From JBGMEA01 sp963674555 (GTDB lineage Bacteria; Bacillota; Clostridia; Eubacteriales; Anaerofustaceae): DNA of 64,000 nt. The stretch lies in the NCBI GenBank assembly GCA_963674555.1, contig OY771429.1, forward strand, positions 744,001 to 808,000, in the 5' to 3' direction. Made by a program: the position numbers and the translations under genes. A model generated the notes under the pieces. It was given only the letters and a program-made list of their open reading frames with translations. It was not told the DNA's origin and did not search any database. Positions 44,538 to 53,249 of this stretch are shown here, one piece after another (within the stretch, counting starts at the first letter, position 1; each line of letters starts with the position of its first letter).

Positions 44538-45674
44538 ATGATCCCTTTCAATAAACCGATAGAAATCGATTTTTCACGTCTGCAAAATGAATATAAAAAG
44601 ACCTATGGCACATCTAAAGACCATAACGGTACTGCATTTATCGAAAAATGCAATCTTTGGGTCGAAGAGAATACGGGCACTGAAAAAGCATTGCTTACAC
44701 CGTCAGGCACACATGCTTTGGAATTGGCGGCTATTTTATGTGATATTAAATGTGATGATGAAGTCATTATGCCTTCTTTCACGTTTCCTTCAACAGCAAA
44801 TGCTTTCGTCCTCAGAGGTGCGAAGATCGTTTTTGTCGATATCAAACCCGATACAATGAACATAGATGAAAACTTGATAGAACAGGCGATCACGGAAAAA
44901 ACCAAAGCGATCGTGCCTGTCCATTATGCCGGTGTCTCATGTGAAATGGATACGATCATGGAAATCGCTGATCAGCATGACTTGTACGTTATCGAAGATG
45001 CGACTCAATGTGTCGGCAGTATATATAAAAACCAAACTTTGGGAAGTATAGGCCATTTTGGATGCTACAGCTTTCACGCAACAAAAAACTATTCGATGGG
45101 TGAAGGCGGTGCTCTGTTGATAAATGACCCTGAGCTTATAGAGCGCGCAGAGATCGTACGTGAGAAAGGAACAAACAGAAGCAGCTTTTTAAAAAAAGAG
45201 ATCGAAACATATACTTGGGTAGATATCGGTTCATCTTATATACCCAGTGATCTTTCTGCTGCACATTTATACAATCAATTAGTGGATTTCGAGAAAATCA
45301 ATGAAGATCGATTAAATTCTTGGCAATATTATCTTGAAGCACTTTTGCCTCTTGTCGATGAAAAAAAAATTGATGTTATGTTCGTTCCTGAGGAATGTTA
45401 TCATAACGCACATGCTTTTTATATCAAAACGAAAAACAGCGACGAACGTTCACGGCTTATGAAGTATCTGAAAGAATCAGGAATCGAAACAGCGTCTCAT
45501 TATATCCCACTACACTCCTCACCTGCGGGGGTACGATTCGGGCGCTTTGATGGAGAAGATATTTATACTACAAGCGAAAGTGAGAGACTTCTGCGATTAC
45601 CGATGTACTATAAATTAAGTAAAGAAGATATCGATATGATCGCCAAAGCAATAATACAATTTTACAAAACATAA
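44538..45674 (+). CDS. DegT/DnrJ/EryC1 aminotransferase (dTDP-4-amino-4,6-dideoxyhexose type)
   Basis: A 378-residue PLP-dependent sugar aminotransferase resembling WecE/RffA. ALLTPSGTHALELAAILCDI near residue 50, PVHYAGVSCEMDTIM near 130 and the PLP lysine in SFHATKNYSMGEGGAL near 178 are visible. It likely converts dTDP-4-keto-6-deoxyhexose to the 4-amino sugar. The dTDP-glucose dehydratase gene, whose product is the substrate, follows after 42 bp. No RmlA is in the window. GGAGG precedes the ATG. Confidence 0.88.
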   Translation: MIPFNKPIEIDFSRLQNEYKKTYGTSKDHNGTAFIEKCNLWVEENTGTEKALLTPSGTHALELAAILCDIKCDDEVIMPSFTFPSTANAFVLRGAKIVFVDIKPDTMNIDENLIEQAITEKTKAIVPVHYAGVSCEMDTIMEIADQHDLYVIEDATQCVGSIYKNQTLGSIGHFGCYSFHATKNYSMGEGGALLINDPELIERAEIVREKGTNRSSFLKKEIETYTWVDIGSSYIPSDLSAAHLYNQLVDFEKINEDRLNSWQYYLEALLPLVDEKKIDVMFVPEECYHNAHAFYIKTKNSDERSRLMKYLKESGIETASHYIPLHSSPAGVRFGRFDGEDIYTTSESERLLRLPMYYKLSKEDIDMIAKAIIQFYKT

Positions 45675-45716
45675 CCCATCTAATTTAAAAACCATATATT
45701 TCATTACGGAGCAAAT

Positions 45717-46688
45717 ATGAAACTACTTATCACAGGCGGTGCCGGTTTTATCGGTTCGAATTTTATAGATTATATGCAAAAAAGATATCCAAACTATCAA
45801 ATGATTAGTATGGATTCCCTCATTTACGGATCAAAATGGTCGAAAATTAATGGAATCGACGATGATGAAAATTTAAAATTCATCAATGCAGATATTTCCG
45901 ATAAAGATCTCGTTTTTGATTTATTTGCATCCGAGCGCTTCGATGTAGTCATCAATTTTGCGGCTGAAAGCAATGTGGATCGATCGATCGAAAATCCCGG
46001 GATATTTATCGAAACGAATATAAAGGGCGTACAAATACTAATGGACGCGTGCAGAACATATAATGTGCGACGATTTCATCAGGTTTCAACTGATGAAGTG
46101 TACGGTGAAACTCCGTTAACAGCGCATGATATTTTCTTTTCAGAGGATTCTGCATTGCATCCAAGGAATCCTTATGCTGCCTCAAAAGCGTCAGCTGACA
46201 TGTTAGTCTCAGCCTATTACGAAACATATAAACTGCCTGTTACGATCTCTAGAAGTTGTAACAATTACGGCCCTCAACAGTTCCCCGATAAACTTATACC
46301 TCTTATGATCCTGAACGCTTTACAAAATAAACCTTTACCTATCTACGGAGATGGACAAAACATCAGAGACTGGCTCTATGTGACAGACCACTGCAGAGCA
46401 CTGGATATGATCATCCATAAAGGAAAAGCTGGAGAGATATACAATATCGGACATAAAGATCAGCGATCGAATCTTGATATAATCAAAATAATATTGTCGG
46501 AACTAAATAAAGATGAAGATTTAATTACTTTCGTACAGGATCGAGTCGGGCATGACCTGCGCTACGGCATAGATTCGTCCAAAGTTCATAATGAATTCGG
46601 ATGGCATCCCGAAATAGGTTTTGATGAAGGGATCAAGAAAACGATCAACTGGTACAAAGAATATGCAAAGACCTATTATGAGTTTTAA
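45717..46688 (+). CDS. rmlB: dTDP-glucose 4,6-dehydratase
   Basis: A 323-residue extended short-chain dehydratase. LLITGGAGFIGSNFIDYMQ at the N-terminus, AESNVDRSIENPGIFIETN near residue 85, STDEVYGE near 120 and YAASKASADMLV (catalytic Tyr-Lys) near 155 are all RmlB motifs. It makes dTDP-4-keto-6-deoxyglucose from dTDP-glucose for the upstream aminotransferase. It ends 15 bp before a terminator hairpin. Confidence 0.92.
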   Translation: MKLLITGGAGFIGSNFIDYMQKRYPNYQMISMDSLIYGSKWSKINGIDDDENLKFINADISDKDLVFDLFASERFDVVINFAAESNVDRSIENPGIFIETNIKGVQILMDACRTYNVRRFHQVSTDEVYGETPLTAHDIFFSEDSALHPRNPYAASKASADMLVSAYYETYKLPVTISRSCNNYGPQQFPDKLIPLMILNALQNKPLPIYGDGQNIRDWLYVTDHCRALDMIIHKGKAGEIYNIGHKDQRSNLDIIKIILSELNKDEDLITFVQDRVGHDLRYGIDSSKVHNEFGWHPEIGFDEGIKKTINWYKEYAKTYYEF

Positions 46689-46702
46689 GCATATATTCAA
46701 AA

Positions 46703-46734
46703 GAGATCCTGTCAATCAACTGACAAGATCTCTA
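46703..46734. terminator. Bidirectional terminator between rmlB and the reductase fusion
   Basis: AGAGATC-C-TGTCA pairs with TGACA-A-GATCTCT across a 6-base loop between two converging genes; the arms are nearly perfect and AT-rich sequence follows on the rightward side. Confidence 0.7.
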
Positions 46735-46763
46735 ATATTTTGACTCTTCTAAATAAATATATC

Positions 46764-48011
46764 TTATTTGGTAATTAATTCTTCAAGTGTCTCAAGTGTA
46801 ATACCTTTGGCTACTATTCTGTACTTGATTTGTCCGTCTTTTATCGAAACGACACAAGGAACTGATTGGGGATAAATATCCAGTCGATTTGCGAGTCCTT
46901 TTGATTTATAGACGTCAACTTTAGTTACATTAACAGTATCTTTGTGCTTTTCTTCAAATGATTCGATAACAGGTAACACCGCTCTTGATTCATTTTCTGA
47001 AGCGTTCCAAACGAATACCAAACCGGGTTTATCTTCTGCCATGATTTGATGTTCAAATATTTCACTTTCAGCGATATATTTTTCAGCCGAATATCCTGCG
47101 ATCGCTCCATCACCTACTGCTGTAGAAACTTGTTTTAAGAATTTTTCGCGAACATCTCCCGCCGCAAATACGCCTGGGATATTCGTTTCCATTTTCTCAT
47201 TGGTAATTACGTCACCCGATCGATTCAAGTCTACCATACCTTTGAATATTTCCGTATTCGGAATATATCCTATAAACATAAAGCAAGTATCTACAGGTAC
47301 TTTTACCAATTCATTTAATTTTGTATTTTTCAAAACAACCGTGTCCAGATGTCCGTCCCCTTCAAATGCTTCCGGCATCGTATTCCATATGAATTCCATT
47401 TTTGGATTCGCTAAAGCTTGCTCTTTTGCGATCTCATTACAGTCACAAACACCCTCATCATGCATACAAGATATGATAACTTTCTTCGCAAATTTCGTTA
47501 AGAACATACCTTCTTCGATAGCCGCATCACCGCTACCGATGACCATTACAGTCTTATCGGTATTAGCTGCCGCGTCACATGTAGCACAGAACGAGATACC
47601 TTTATCATAAAGATATTTGTCTTCCCCTGTTGCTCCTGTAAGACGCGGTTTTCCGCCTGAAGCGATAATGACGACTTTTGCCAAATAATTTGTGCGGAAA
47701 GTTTCCACTACTTTGGTTTCGCCTTCCAGTTGAACAGCTTTTACGTTCGTTAATTTGAAGTCAACTCCGAATTTTTTAGCTTGCTCGTGGAATAATTCCA
47801 TAAGGCCCAATCCACTGGCACCTTCCGGAAAACCAGGATAATTTTCTATATCATTAGTATACGTAGCAAGTCCACCCACCAATGCTTTTTCAATGATCAG
47901 TGTCTTTAATTTGGCACGACCACTGTATATACCCGCGGTAAGACCGGCAGCACCGCCGCCTATTATAACTACATCATAATTTTCTGTCTTTTTTTCCATT
48001 TTATTCTCCAA
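46764..48011 (-). CDS. Thioredoxin-reductase-like flavoprotein fused to a thioredoxin-fold domain
   Basis: A 415-residue protein. Residues 1-310 are a thioredoxin reductase: FAD loop VIIGGGAAGLTAGIYSGRAK, redox pair CATC in ISFCATCDAAA, NADPH loop VIGSGDAAIEEGMF, and GVFAAGDVREK. Residues about 325-415 have thioredoxin-fold features (LVFVWNASENESRAVLP, TKVDVYKSKGLANRL, cis-Pro-like SVPCVV), but WNASENES replaces the usual WCxxC, so this domain is not a dithiol thioredoxin. It follows the sulfur-transport genes on the same strand and may reduce or deliver sulfur (persulfide) species. Function inferred. Confidence 0.83.
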   Translation of the reverse strand: MENKMEKKTENYDVVIIGGGAAGLTAGIYSGRAKLKTLIIEKALVGGLATYTNDIENYPGFPEGASGLGLMELFHEQAKKFGVDFKLTNVKAVQLEGETKVVETFRTNYLAKVVIIASGGKPRLTGATGEDKYLYDKGISFCATCDAAANTDKTVMVIGSGDAAIEEGMFLTKFAKKVIISCMHDEGVCDCNEIAKEQALANPKMEFIWNTMPEAFEGDGHLDTVVLKNTKLNELVKVPVDTCFMFIGYIPNTEIFKGMVDLNRSGDVITNEKMETNIPGVFAAGDVREKFLKQVSTAVGDGAIAGYSAEKYIAESEIFEHQIMAEDKPGLVFVWNASENESRAVLPVIESFEEKHKDTVNVTKVDVYKSKGLANRLDIYPQSVPCVVSIKDGQIKYRIVAKGITLETLEELITK

Positions 48012-48057
48012 TTAGATTTATCAATAAAATAAATCCTTATTATTTGACACAATTATA

Positions 48058-48081
48058 TTGAGGTCTGCAACCAGACCTCAA
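48058..48081. terminator. Hairpin between the short YeeE gene and the reductase fusion
   Basis: TTGAGGTCTG and CAGACCTCAA form a 10-bp stem with a 4-base loop. It may partly uncouple the fusion gene from the upstream sulfur-transport genes. There is no clear T-tract. Confidence 0.5.
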
Positions 48082-48095
48082 TATTGTAAAATTCT

Positions 48096-48644
48096 TTACA
48101 TAAAGAATTTTGTTAACAACTTACTGCCTATGAATGCTCCAACCAGTAAGAACAGTGCGAAAACCCAGCCTGAAAGTGATAAAGATGAGATGCCGCTGTA
48201 TAAAGCTCCGATGTTACATCCACCGGCTAATCGAGCGCCGTAACCCATCAACAATCCGCCGAGAACAGCTGCCGCAACTTGTTTTAAACTCTTGATTTTT
48301 TTAAACTTAAATTGTGAAGCTAATAAGGTTGCGAGCAACGCACCAAGAATGATACCGATGTTCGAAAACGAACCCGGATGATTTAAGATCCCTTCACTCA
48401 AAGTAGCTTGCGCACCCGCAGATGAAAAGTAATACCACTTTTCAACGCTCCCACCTAACAACTCGTATATCCAAGCACCCCAATTCGTAAACGTGCCGGA
48501 TACGCCCCAAGGATTGCCCGAGTAGGCAAAAAGTGTAATTTGAAAGATGGATAACAAGACTGCTCCTGTTATATAGGTAAATGGATTTTTAAAAACCATT
48601 TTGTAATATCTATTATTTGAAATTTTATTCCAAAATTCTTTCAA
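48096..48644 (-). CDS. YeeE/YedE family transporter, half-size
   Basis: A 182-residue membrane protein with about four or five helices. GARLAGGCNIGALYSGISSL near residue 140 is the YeeE/YedE cysteine motif. Members carry thiosulfate (TsuA) or other reduced sulfur or selenium species. Full TsuA proteins are around 330-350 residues; here the function is split between this gene and 48958-49650, with a TusA gene between them. It is probably one half of a two-part channel. Confidence 0.83.
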   Translation of the reverse strand: MKEFWNKISNNRYYKMVFKNPFTYITGAVLLSIFQITLFAYSGNPWGVSGTFTNWGAWIYELLGGSVEKWYYFSSAGAQATLSEGILNHPGSFSNIGIILGALLATLLASQFKFKKIKSLKQVAAAVLGGLLMGYGARLAGGCNIGALYSGISSLSLSGWVFALFLLVGAFIGSKLLTKFFM

Positions 48645-48683
48645 CTCATTGATACCTGCCTTTCGTTAAAAGTAAATTGAAAC

Positions 48684-48911
48684 CTATTTCGTTTTCTCAA
48701 TGATAACATCCCATTCGCCATCACCGACTTCTTCGGTTTCAACGTTGTAACCTTGATTCATAGCCCATTCAGGTATATTTTTCATAGCGCAACTATGATC
48801 GATCTGAACGATAACAATATCGTTAACCGCCATTTTTTCAACTTGTTTTTGTAGTTTGATCAAAGGTACCGGACAAGCTTCTCCTAAACAATCTAATGTA
48901 AATTCAGACAT
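48684..48911 (-). CDS. TusA-like sulfur carrier
   Basis: A 75-residue TusA/SirA-fold protein. The active cysteine lies in DCLGEACPVPLIKLQ (CPxP). It relays sulfane sulfur as a persulfide. It is located between the two YeeE/YedE genes, the arrangement in which a TusA homologue (TsuB) accepts sulfur from TsuA-imported thiosulfate. AGGAG precedes the start. A second TusA-like gene is at 50920-51135. Confidence 0.9.
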   Translation of the reverse strand: MSEFTLDCLGEACPVPLIKLQKQVEKMAVNDIVIVQIDHSCAMKNIPEWAMNQGYNVETEEVGDGEWDVIIEKTK

Positions 48912-48957
48912 AATAATCCTCCAAAATTTTAATAATTTTTTTTATTTGAATAAGTAA

Positions 48958-49650
48958 TTAATCGGTTTCTCCCATTTTTTTACGTTCCCATAAGTCAGAT
49001 GCAATGTACAATAAAGCAATGATCGCTAATTGAACAACGACCGCACCGAACCATCCGAAAACATCAGGTAAAAAAACTTTAGGCGATGAAGCGATCACAT
49101 TGAGTTTCCACCAACCCATGTTTTGAGCGCCCCAAAGTGATCCGATGATGAAAAATGTTAATGACAGTACTTGCATGCTGAATCCTTCACCGACTCGCAT
49201 TAAAGTTCCCGAAGCGCAACCGCCGGCAATAACCATACCGATACCGAACATTATCCCACCGATAACTGTTGCTAAACTGATCGGTAATACATAACCTTGA
49301 CCTGGGATTGTCGCTCCGTTAATGAACGCATTGTATTTGATCGCTGTGAAACCTATAGTCGTGATTGCAATTGCGATCAATACCGCTTTGGTAATAGAAG
49401 TGCTTCCTGTGATGCATGGATCACGCAAAGATGCGGTAAAACAGAATCGAGATTTTTGCAAAATAAAACCGAAACATCCGCCGAACACAAAGAACATTGC
49501 CACAACCGAATTATTTTTCGCTAATAACAATCCTATTACGATCATGAATATCAATACCAATATACCGATAGGAAGTTGATTCTTCTTTGGTTTACGTGGA
49601 GCTCTTCTGCTAGAGGTTGAACGTTTTATACCCGTTGAATTCTCTGACAC
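48958..49650 (-). CDS. YeeE/YedE family transporter, larger half
   Basis: About 230 residues with a basic N-terminus (KRSTSSRRAPRKPKK) followed by several membrane helices. LQKSRFCFTASLRDP near residue 70 and GGCASGTLMRVGEG near 150 are the conserved cysteine motifs of TsuA/YeeE transporters. The start is GTG at 49650 with AAGGAGGT six bases upstream; a longer frame to 49758 has no ribosome site. It is first in the leftward operon, divergent from the LysR gene that probably controls it. Confidence 0.87.
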   Translation of the reverse strand: MSENSTGIKRSTSSRRAPRKPKKNQLPIGILVLIFMIVIGLLLAKNNSVVAMFFVFGGCFGFILQKSRFCFTASLRDPCITGSTSITKAVLIAIAITTIGFTAIKYNAFINGATIPGQGYVLPISLATVIGGIMFGIGMVIAGGCASGTLMRVGEGFSMQVLSLTFFIIGSLWGAQNMGWWKLNVIASSPKVFLPDVFGWFGAVVVQLAIIALLYIASDLWERKKMGETD

Positions 49651-50013
49651 CTTTGTACCTCCTTTTTTTAGAATCTTGAAATGAAATTGGAAAAGATCTT
49701 GGCACCGCCAAGAAAGAAGACGCACGATTAATAACACAAAATCATGATGATCTTGCATATCGATGAGGCCGATATAAAAATAATCGTACTATTAACGGTT
49801 TACTCGCGACAATTATATCATAGGATTTTGTGACAATTTCAGTTGTTGTTCTTATGCTATATAAAATATATTTATGGCGCAACGCATAAAAAAAAGAGCG
49901 GAATGCTCGCTTTATTTGTTTTTTTTGCTATAATAAATACCAATGGCAAAATGCACTAAACTGAATTGGTTAAGTTTAGTATCATTCAAAATTAAAATAC
50001 GGAAGGAAAACCC
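49651..50013. promoter_or_regulatory. Divergent control region of the LysR and sulfur-transport genes
   Basis: A rightward -10 TATAAT at 49929-49934 precedes the LysR gene. An inverted repeat ACTAAACT (49955-49962) and AGTTTAGT (49973-49980) with 10-base spacing is a reasonable LysR-type operator candidate. A small GAGC...GCTC hairpin lies at about 49896-49910. The leftward promoter for the YeeE operon should be near 49700-49850. Confidence 0.5.
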
Positions 50014-50913
50014 ATGCAAATCGATTATCTTATTTTATTTAACGAAATTGCAAAAGAGAAGAGCATCTCAAAAGTTGCCAATCTTTTTCATATATCACAA
50101 CCTGCACTCAGTCAACAGATGCAAAGACTTGAGGATGAGATCGGACTCAAACTTTTTTCAAGGAGCAATCGCGGAACAGAATTGACCGAAGCCGGCGCGA
50201 TCTTACAAAAGTATGCTATGCAGATCATTTCATCATACGATGATTTCAAAGAGGATATTTCTAATTTCCAAAACCATAACAGAACATTTAGAATATGCGC
50301 TGCAAACGTCATTGCCAATTACGCTTTGCCTTGTACTTTCTATAAAGTCAATCAAAAGTTCCCAAACTATACGTTTAATATGAACTCAAAATCTTCGCGC
50401 GAAGTCGTACACGGAGTGTTGGAGAATAAAACGGATCTTGGTTTTATCGTTGGAGACTGTGAAGATCCGACATTGATCTCAAAACATGCATATACGGATA
50501 AAATATGTCTGGTCGCAAGTAGCAGTTACAATGTTCCCGAACGGATAACTTTCAATAACCTAAAAAGATATCCGCTTATCATGTTAAATGAAACATTCAG
50601 CGCATATCGAATATTGGTGGATTACTTTGAAAAGATCGGACTTAATATCGATGATTTTAAAGTGCTGTATAATATGGACTCCACCGAATCTGTGAAATCT
50701 TCCGTAGTAGGGAGATACGGTATGGCTTTCCTGCCTTACATTTCGGTAAAAAAAGAACTGTATATCGAACAATTAAAAATTGTGGAAGTAGAAGGGTTTG
50801 ACCTTGATTATGAGGTCAATATGATTTATAAACCAAAGAACGAATTGATCAGCGAAGATATGTATCAAGTCGTAAAATACTTTGGAAATATTGTGAGCAA
50901 GTCGATCTGTTAG
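50014..50913 (+). CDS. LysR-family transcriptional regulator
   Basis: A 299-residue regulator. The winged helix-turn-helix is N-terminal (about 1-65: IAKEKSISKVANLFHISQPA then LSQQMQRLEDEIGLKLF). The effector-binding domain spans about 88-295. It is divergent from the YeeE-TusA-YeeE operon and flanked by a TusA-like gene, so it likely senses a sulfur metabolite and controls these genes, as CysB/CysL-type proteins do. Effector unknown. Confidence 0.88.
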   Translation: MQIDYLILFNEIAKEKSISKVANLFHISQPALSQQMQRLEDEIGLKLFSRSNRGTELTEAGAILQKYAMQIISSYDDFKEDISNFQNHNRTFRICAANVIANYALPCTFYKVNQKFPNYTFNMNSKSSREVVHGVLENKTDLGFIVGDCEDPTLISKHAYTDKICLVASSSYNVPERITFNNLKRYPLIMLNETFSAYRILVDYFEKIGLNIDDFKVLYNMDSTESVKSSVVGRYGMAFLPYISVKKELYIEQLKIVEVEGFDLDYEVNMIYKPKNELISEDMYQVVKYFGNIVSKSIC

Positions 50914-50919
50914 TGCAGA

Positions 50920-51135
50920 TCAGCGTGTAATAGTGATTTCCCAAATTCCATTCATAGGTTCAACAACAGTAGCGGAATATCGATGCGCTTTGCAATAAGA
51001 TACGATCGATTCACGTACGCAACTATGATCCGTTACAAGCAAAACACTTTCATTGTTAAGTAGATCTTGATCCAATTTTTGCAACTTCATGACCGGAACA
51101 GGACATGGATCTCCCAAGCAATCGAGTTTTTTCAT
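50920..51135 (-). CDS. TusA-like sulfur carrier (second copy)
   Basis: A 71-residue TusA-fold protein with KKLDCLGDPCPVPVMKLQK at the start, active cysteine in CPVP. The ATG at 51135 is chosen: GAGG lies seven bases upstream and it aligns with the other TusA start. Longer frames up to 51186 add an unrelated leader. It converges on the LysR gene, with the stops six bases apart. It probably serves sulfur transfer with the rhodaneses or the YeeE transporters. Confidence 0.85.
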   Translation of the reverse strand: MKKLDCLGDPCPVPVMKLQKLDQDLLNNESVLLVTDHSCVRESIVSYCKAHRYSATVVEPMNGIWEITITR

Positions 51136-51258
51136 TTCAGACCTCTTCATTTTATTTGCGAAATCCATTATAACATAGTTTTCCAAAAATCAAACATCTG
51201 ATAATAAGATTGATGTTCTTAGAAATTTTTACGAGCATTTAAAACCATTAGGAGAAGC

Positions 51259-53247
51259 ATGTATTACGATATAGCGATAGTGATCGCTGTTTACAATTCC
51301 GAAAATTCGATCAAAACATTGGTCGAACATATAAGGATGATATTATTGAAATCAAATTTAAAATACAGGATCATTTTAATTAATGACTTCAGCACGGACA
51401 ATAGCAAAGAAATCATTGATCGACTTGCAGAAAAATATTGTGAACTGACCGTTACTCATTTAACAAAAAATTTCGGCCAACAAAGTGCTTTATTGTGTGG
51501 TATCGATCATGCACAAAATTGTCGAAGCATCCTTACGATCGATGATGACTTAGAGCAACCCGCCGAAACGATACCACAGCTATATCAAATGCTGCAAAAT
51601 GGTTATGACTTGGTTTACGCGATCCCTGATTGCTCGGATCCGAAATTGCATCGCAGTTTAGGCAGTAAACTGCGAGACCTTTTTTTTAGATGGTTTATTA
51701 TTAAATCCAATACAATAAAAGTCAGTTCGTTTAGAATCATGGATCATACGTTAGCACAAAATATTCGCAAGATTCGTCAGGATTTCATTTATCTTTCGGC
51801 ATCAGCGTTCCAATATCCGATCAGAGTTAGTAATATATCGTATACCCGAAATAAAAAAAACTGTGCGAACTCGGGATATACGTTAAAAAAACTGGTGCGT
51901 TTATATCTAAATTTAATTTTGTACTATTCAAAAATCGGAAGAAAACTGAAAAAAAACACACATACAAAACCATATATCATTGAGCGTATAAAAACATGCA
52001 ATAATCAAACGAATTTAGTCGTTTTGGGAGGCTCGAATGCACAATTAAATGCAGTCGTTCGCGCTAAGCAAAAAGGATATTTTGTTATTCTCATTGACTA
52101 CTTGGATGAACCACCTGCAGCTACATATGCTGATATCCATATCCAAGTAAGCACATTTGATATGAAAGCCTGTTTAGGTGCGGCAAGCTTCTATCACGCT
52201 GACGGTATCATCACGGTTGGTTCAGATCAACCGGTCTATACGGCAGCGACTGTTGCTGAAAAATTAAATTTACCCTCACCTATTTCTGCGGATATCGCTT
52301 TTAAAGTAACGAATAAAAAAGCAATGAAACAATTATTTAAACAAAATAATATACCAACAGCTAAACATCTATTTATTGATAAAGATACCTCGGACGAATG
52401 TTTAAGCAACTTATCCGCACCTTTTGTGATCAAACCTATCGATTCACAGGGGCAACGCGGCATTTATAAATTGGATACCGCTTCTGAAGTAATACAACAT
52501 TTGGACCGCACTTTATCGTTTTCTTTACAACAAGAAGCATTAGTTGAAGAATACTATCCTTCTGATGAGATAACGATATCCTGTTGGATAAATGATGGCA
52601 ATTTAACCATTCTATCGATAACAGACCGCCTGCATTATCCGAACACGAAACATATCGGTATATGCACCGAGCATAGATTTCCGTCCAAACACATGCATTT
52701 ATATGATGAAGTAAATACGATATGTAAGAAAATCGTGTCCGCCTTCCATATTACCGAAGGGCCTTTATACATTCAAATGTTCGTTGGTAAATCAGGCATC
52801 AAAGTCAACGAGATCGCTTGCAGGATAGGCGGAGCTTTTGAAGATATTTTTATTCCGTATTTAACAGGGTTCGATATTTTAAATGCAGTCATTGATAGAA
52901 GTATCAAGAAAGATATTGATACTTCACCGTTACTTCAACTTGATATTCATAAGACAAAAAAACAAGTTAGCGTACAGCTGTTATTTTGCGAGAGTTGTAC
53001 GATTCGTTCTATAACCCCGCTTAAAGATATCCTTGCGCTTCCATTTGTACTTAGCGCAGGATACAACTTTTCTGAAGGAGATGTCATCCCTAAAACTGAG
53101 AATGCAACTGCGCGATTCGGGCATTGTGTGCTCGTTTCAGACACTGTACCGATAGAAACTTTGATAGCAATATTATATGAGAAATTAGAAGTGATTTCCG
53201 AAGAAGACGGTAAGAATAAATTAAGAGCTTTTAACCAAGGAGAATAA
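51259..53247 (+). CDS. GT2 glycosyltransferase fused to an ATP-grasp ligase
   Basis: A 662-residue two-domain protein. Residues 1-235 are a family 2 glycosyltransferase of the ArnC/DPM1 type (IVIAVYNSENSIKTLVEHI; metal-binding TIDDDLEQP with the Asp triplet at 95-97), but without the usual C-terminal membrane helices. Residues about 253-655 form an ATP-grasp enzyme: VVLGGSNAQLNAVVRAKQKG, FVIKPIDSQGQRGIYKL, and IKVNEIACRIGGAFEDIF with metal ligands. It is followed after two bases by the SsuA-like gene. I know of no characterised fusion of this kind. Catalytic parts look complete in both domains. Confidence 0.85.
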   Translation: MYYDIAIVIAVYNSENSIKTLVEHIRMILLKSNLKYRIILINDFSTDNSKEIIDRLAEKYCELTVTHLTKNFGQQSALLCGIDHAQNCRSILTIDDDLEQPAETIPQLYQMLQNGYDLVYAIPDCSDPKLHRSLGSKLRDLFFRWFIIKSNTIKVSSFRIMDHTLAQNIRKIRQDFIYLSASAFQYPIRVSNISYTRNKKNCANSGYTLKKLVRLYLNLILYYSKIGRKLKKNTHTKPYIIERIKTCNNQTNLVVLGGSNAQLNAVVRAKQKGYFVILIDYLDEPPAATYADIHIQVSTFDMKACLGAASFYHADGIITVGSDQPVYTAATVAEKLNLPSPISADIAFKVTNKKAMKQLFKQNNIPTAKHLFIDKDTSDECLSNLSAPFVIKPIDSQGQRGIYKLDTASEVIQHLDRTLSFSLQQEALVEEYYPSDEITISCWINDGNLTILSITDRLHYPNTKHIGICTEHRFPSKHMHLYDEVNTICKKIVSAFHITEGPLYIQMFVGKSGIKVNEIACRIGGAFEDIFIPYLTGFDILNAVIDRSIKKDIDTSPLLQLDIHKTKKQVSVQLLFCESCTIRSITPLKDILALPFVLSAGYNFSEGDVIPKTENATARFGHCVLVSDTVPIETLIAILYEKLEVISEEDGKNKLRAFNQGE

Positions 53248-53249
53248 AT

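Noticed and set aside
48096..49650. Frameshifted single TsuA gene
   Set aside because: The two YeeE genes are separated by a complete TusA gene and each has its own ribosome site, so the split is real organisation and not a broken gene.
49651..49758. N-terminal extension of the larger YeeE gene
   Set aside because: The GTG at 49650 has an AAGGAGGT site six bases upstream; the extension has none and is not membrane-like in the family manner.
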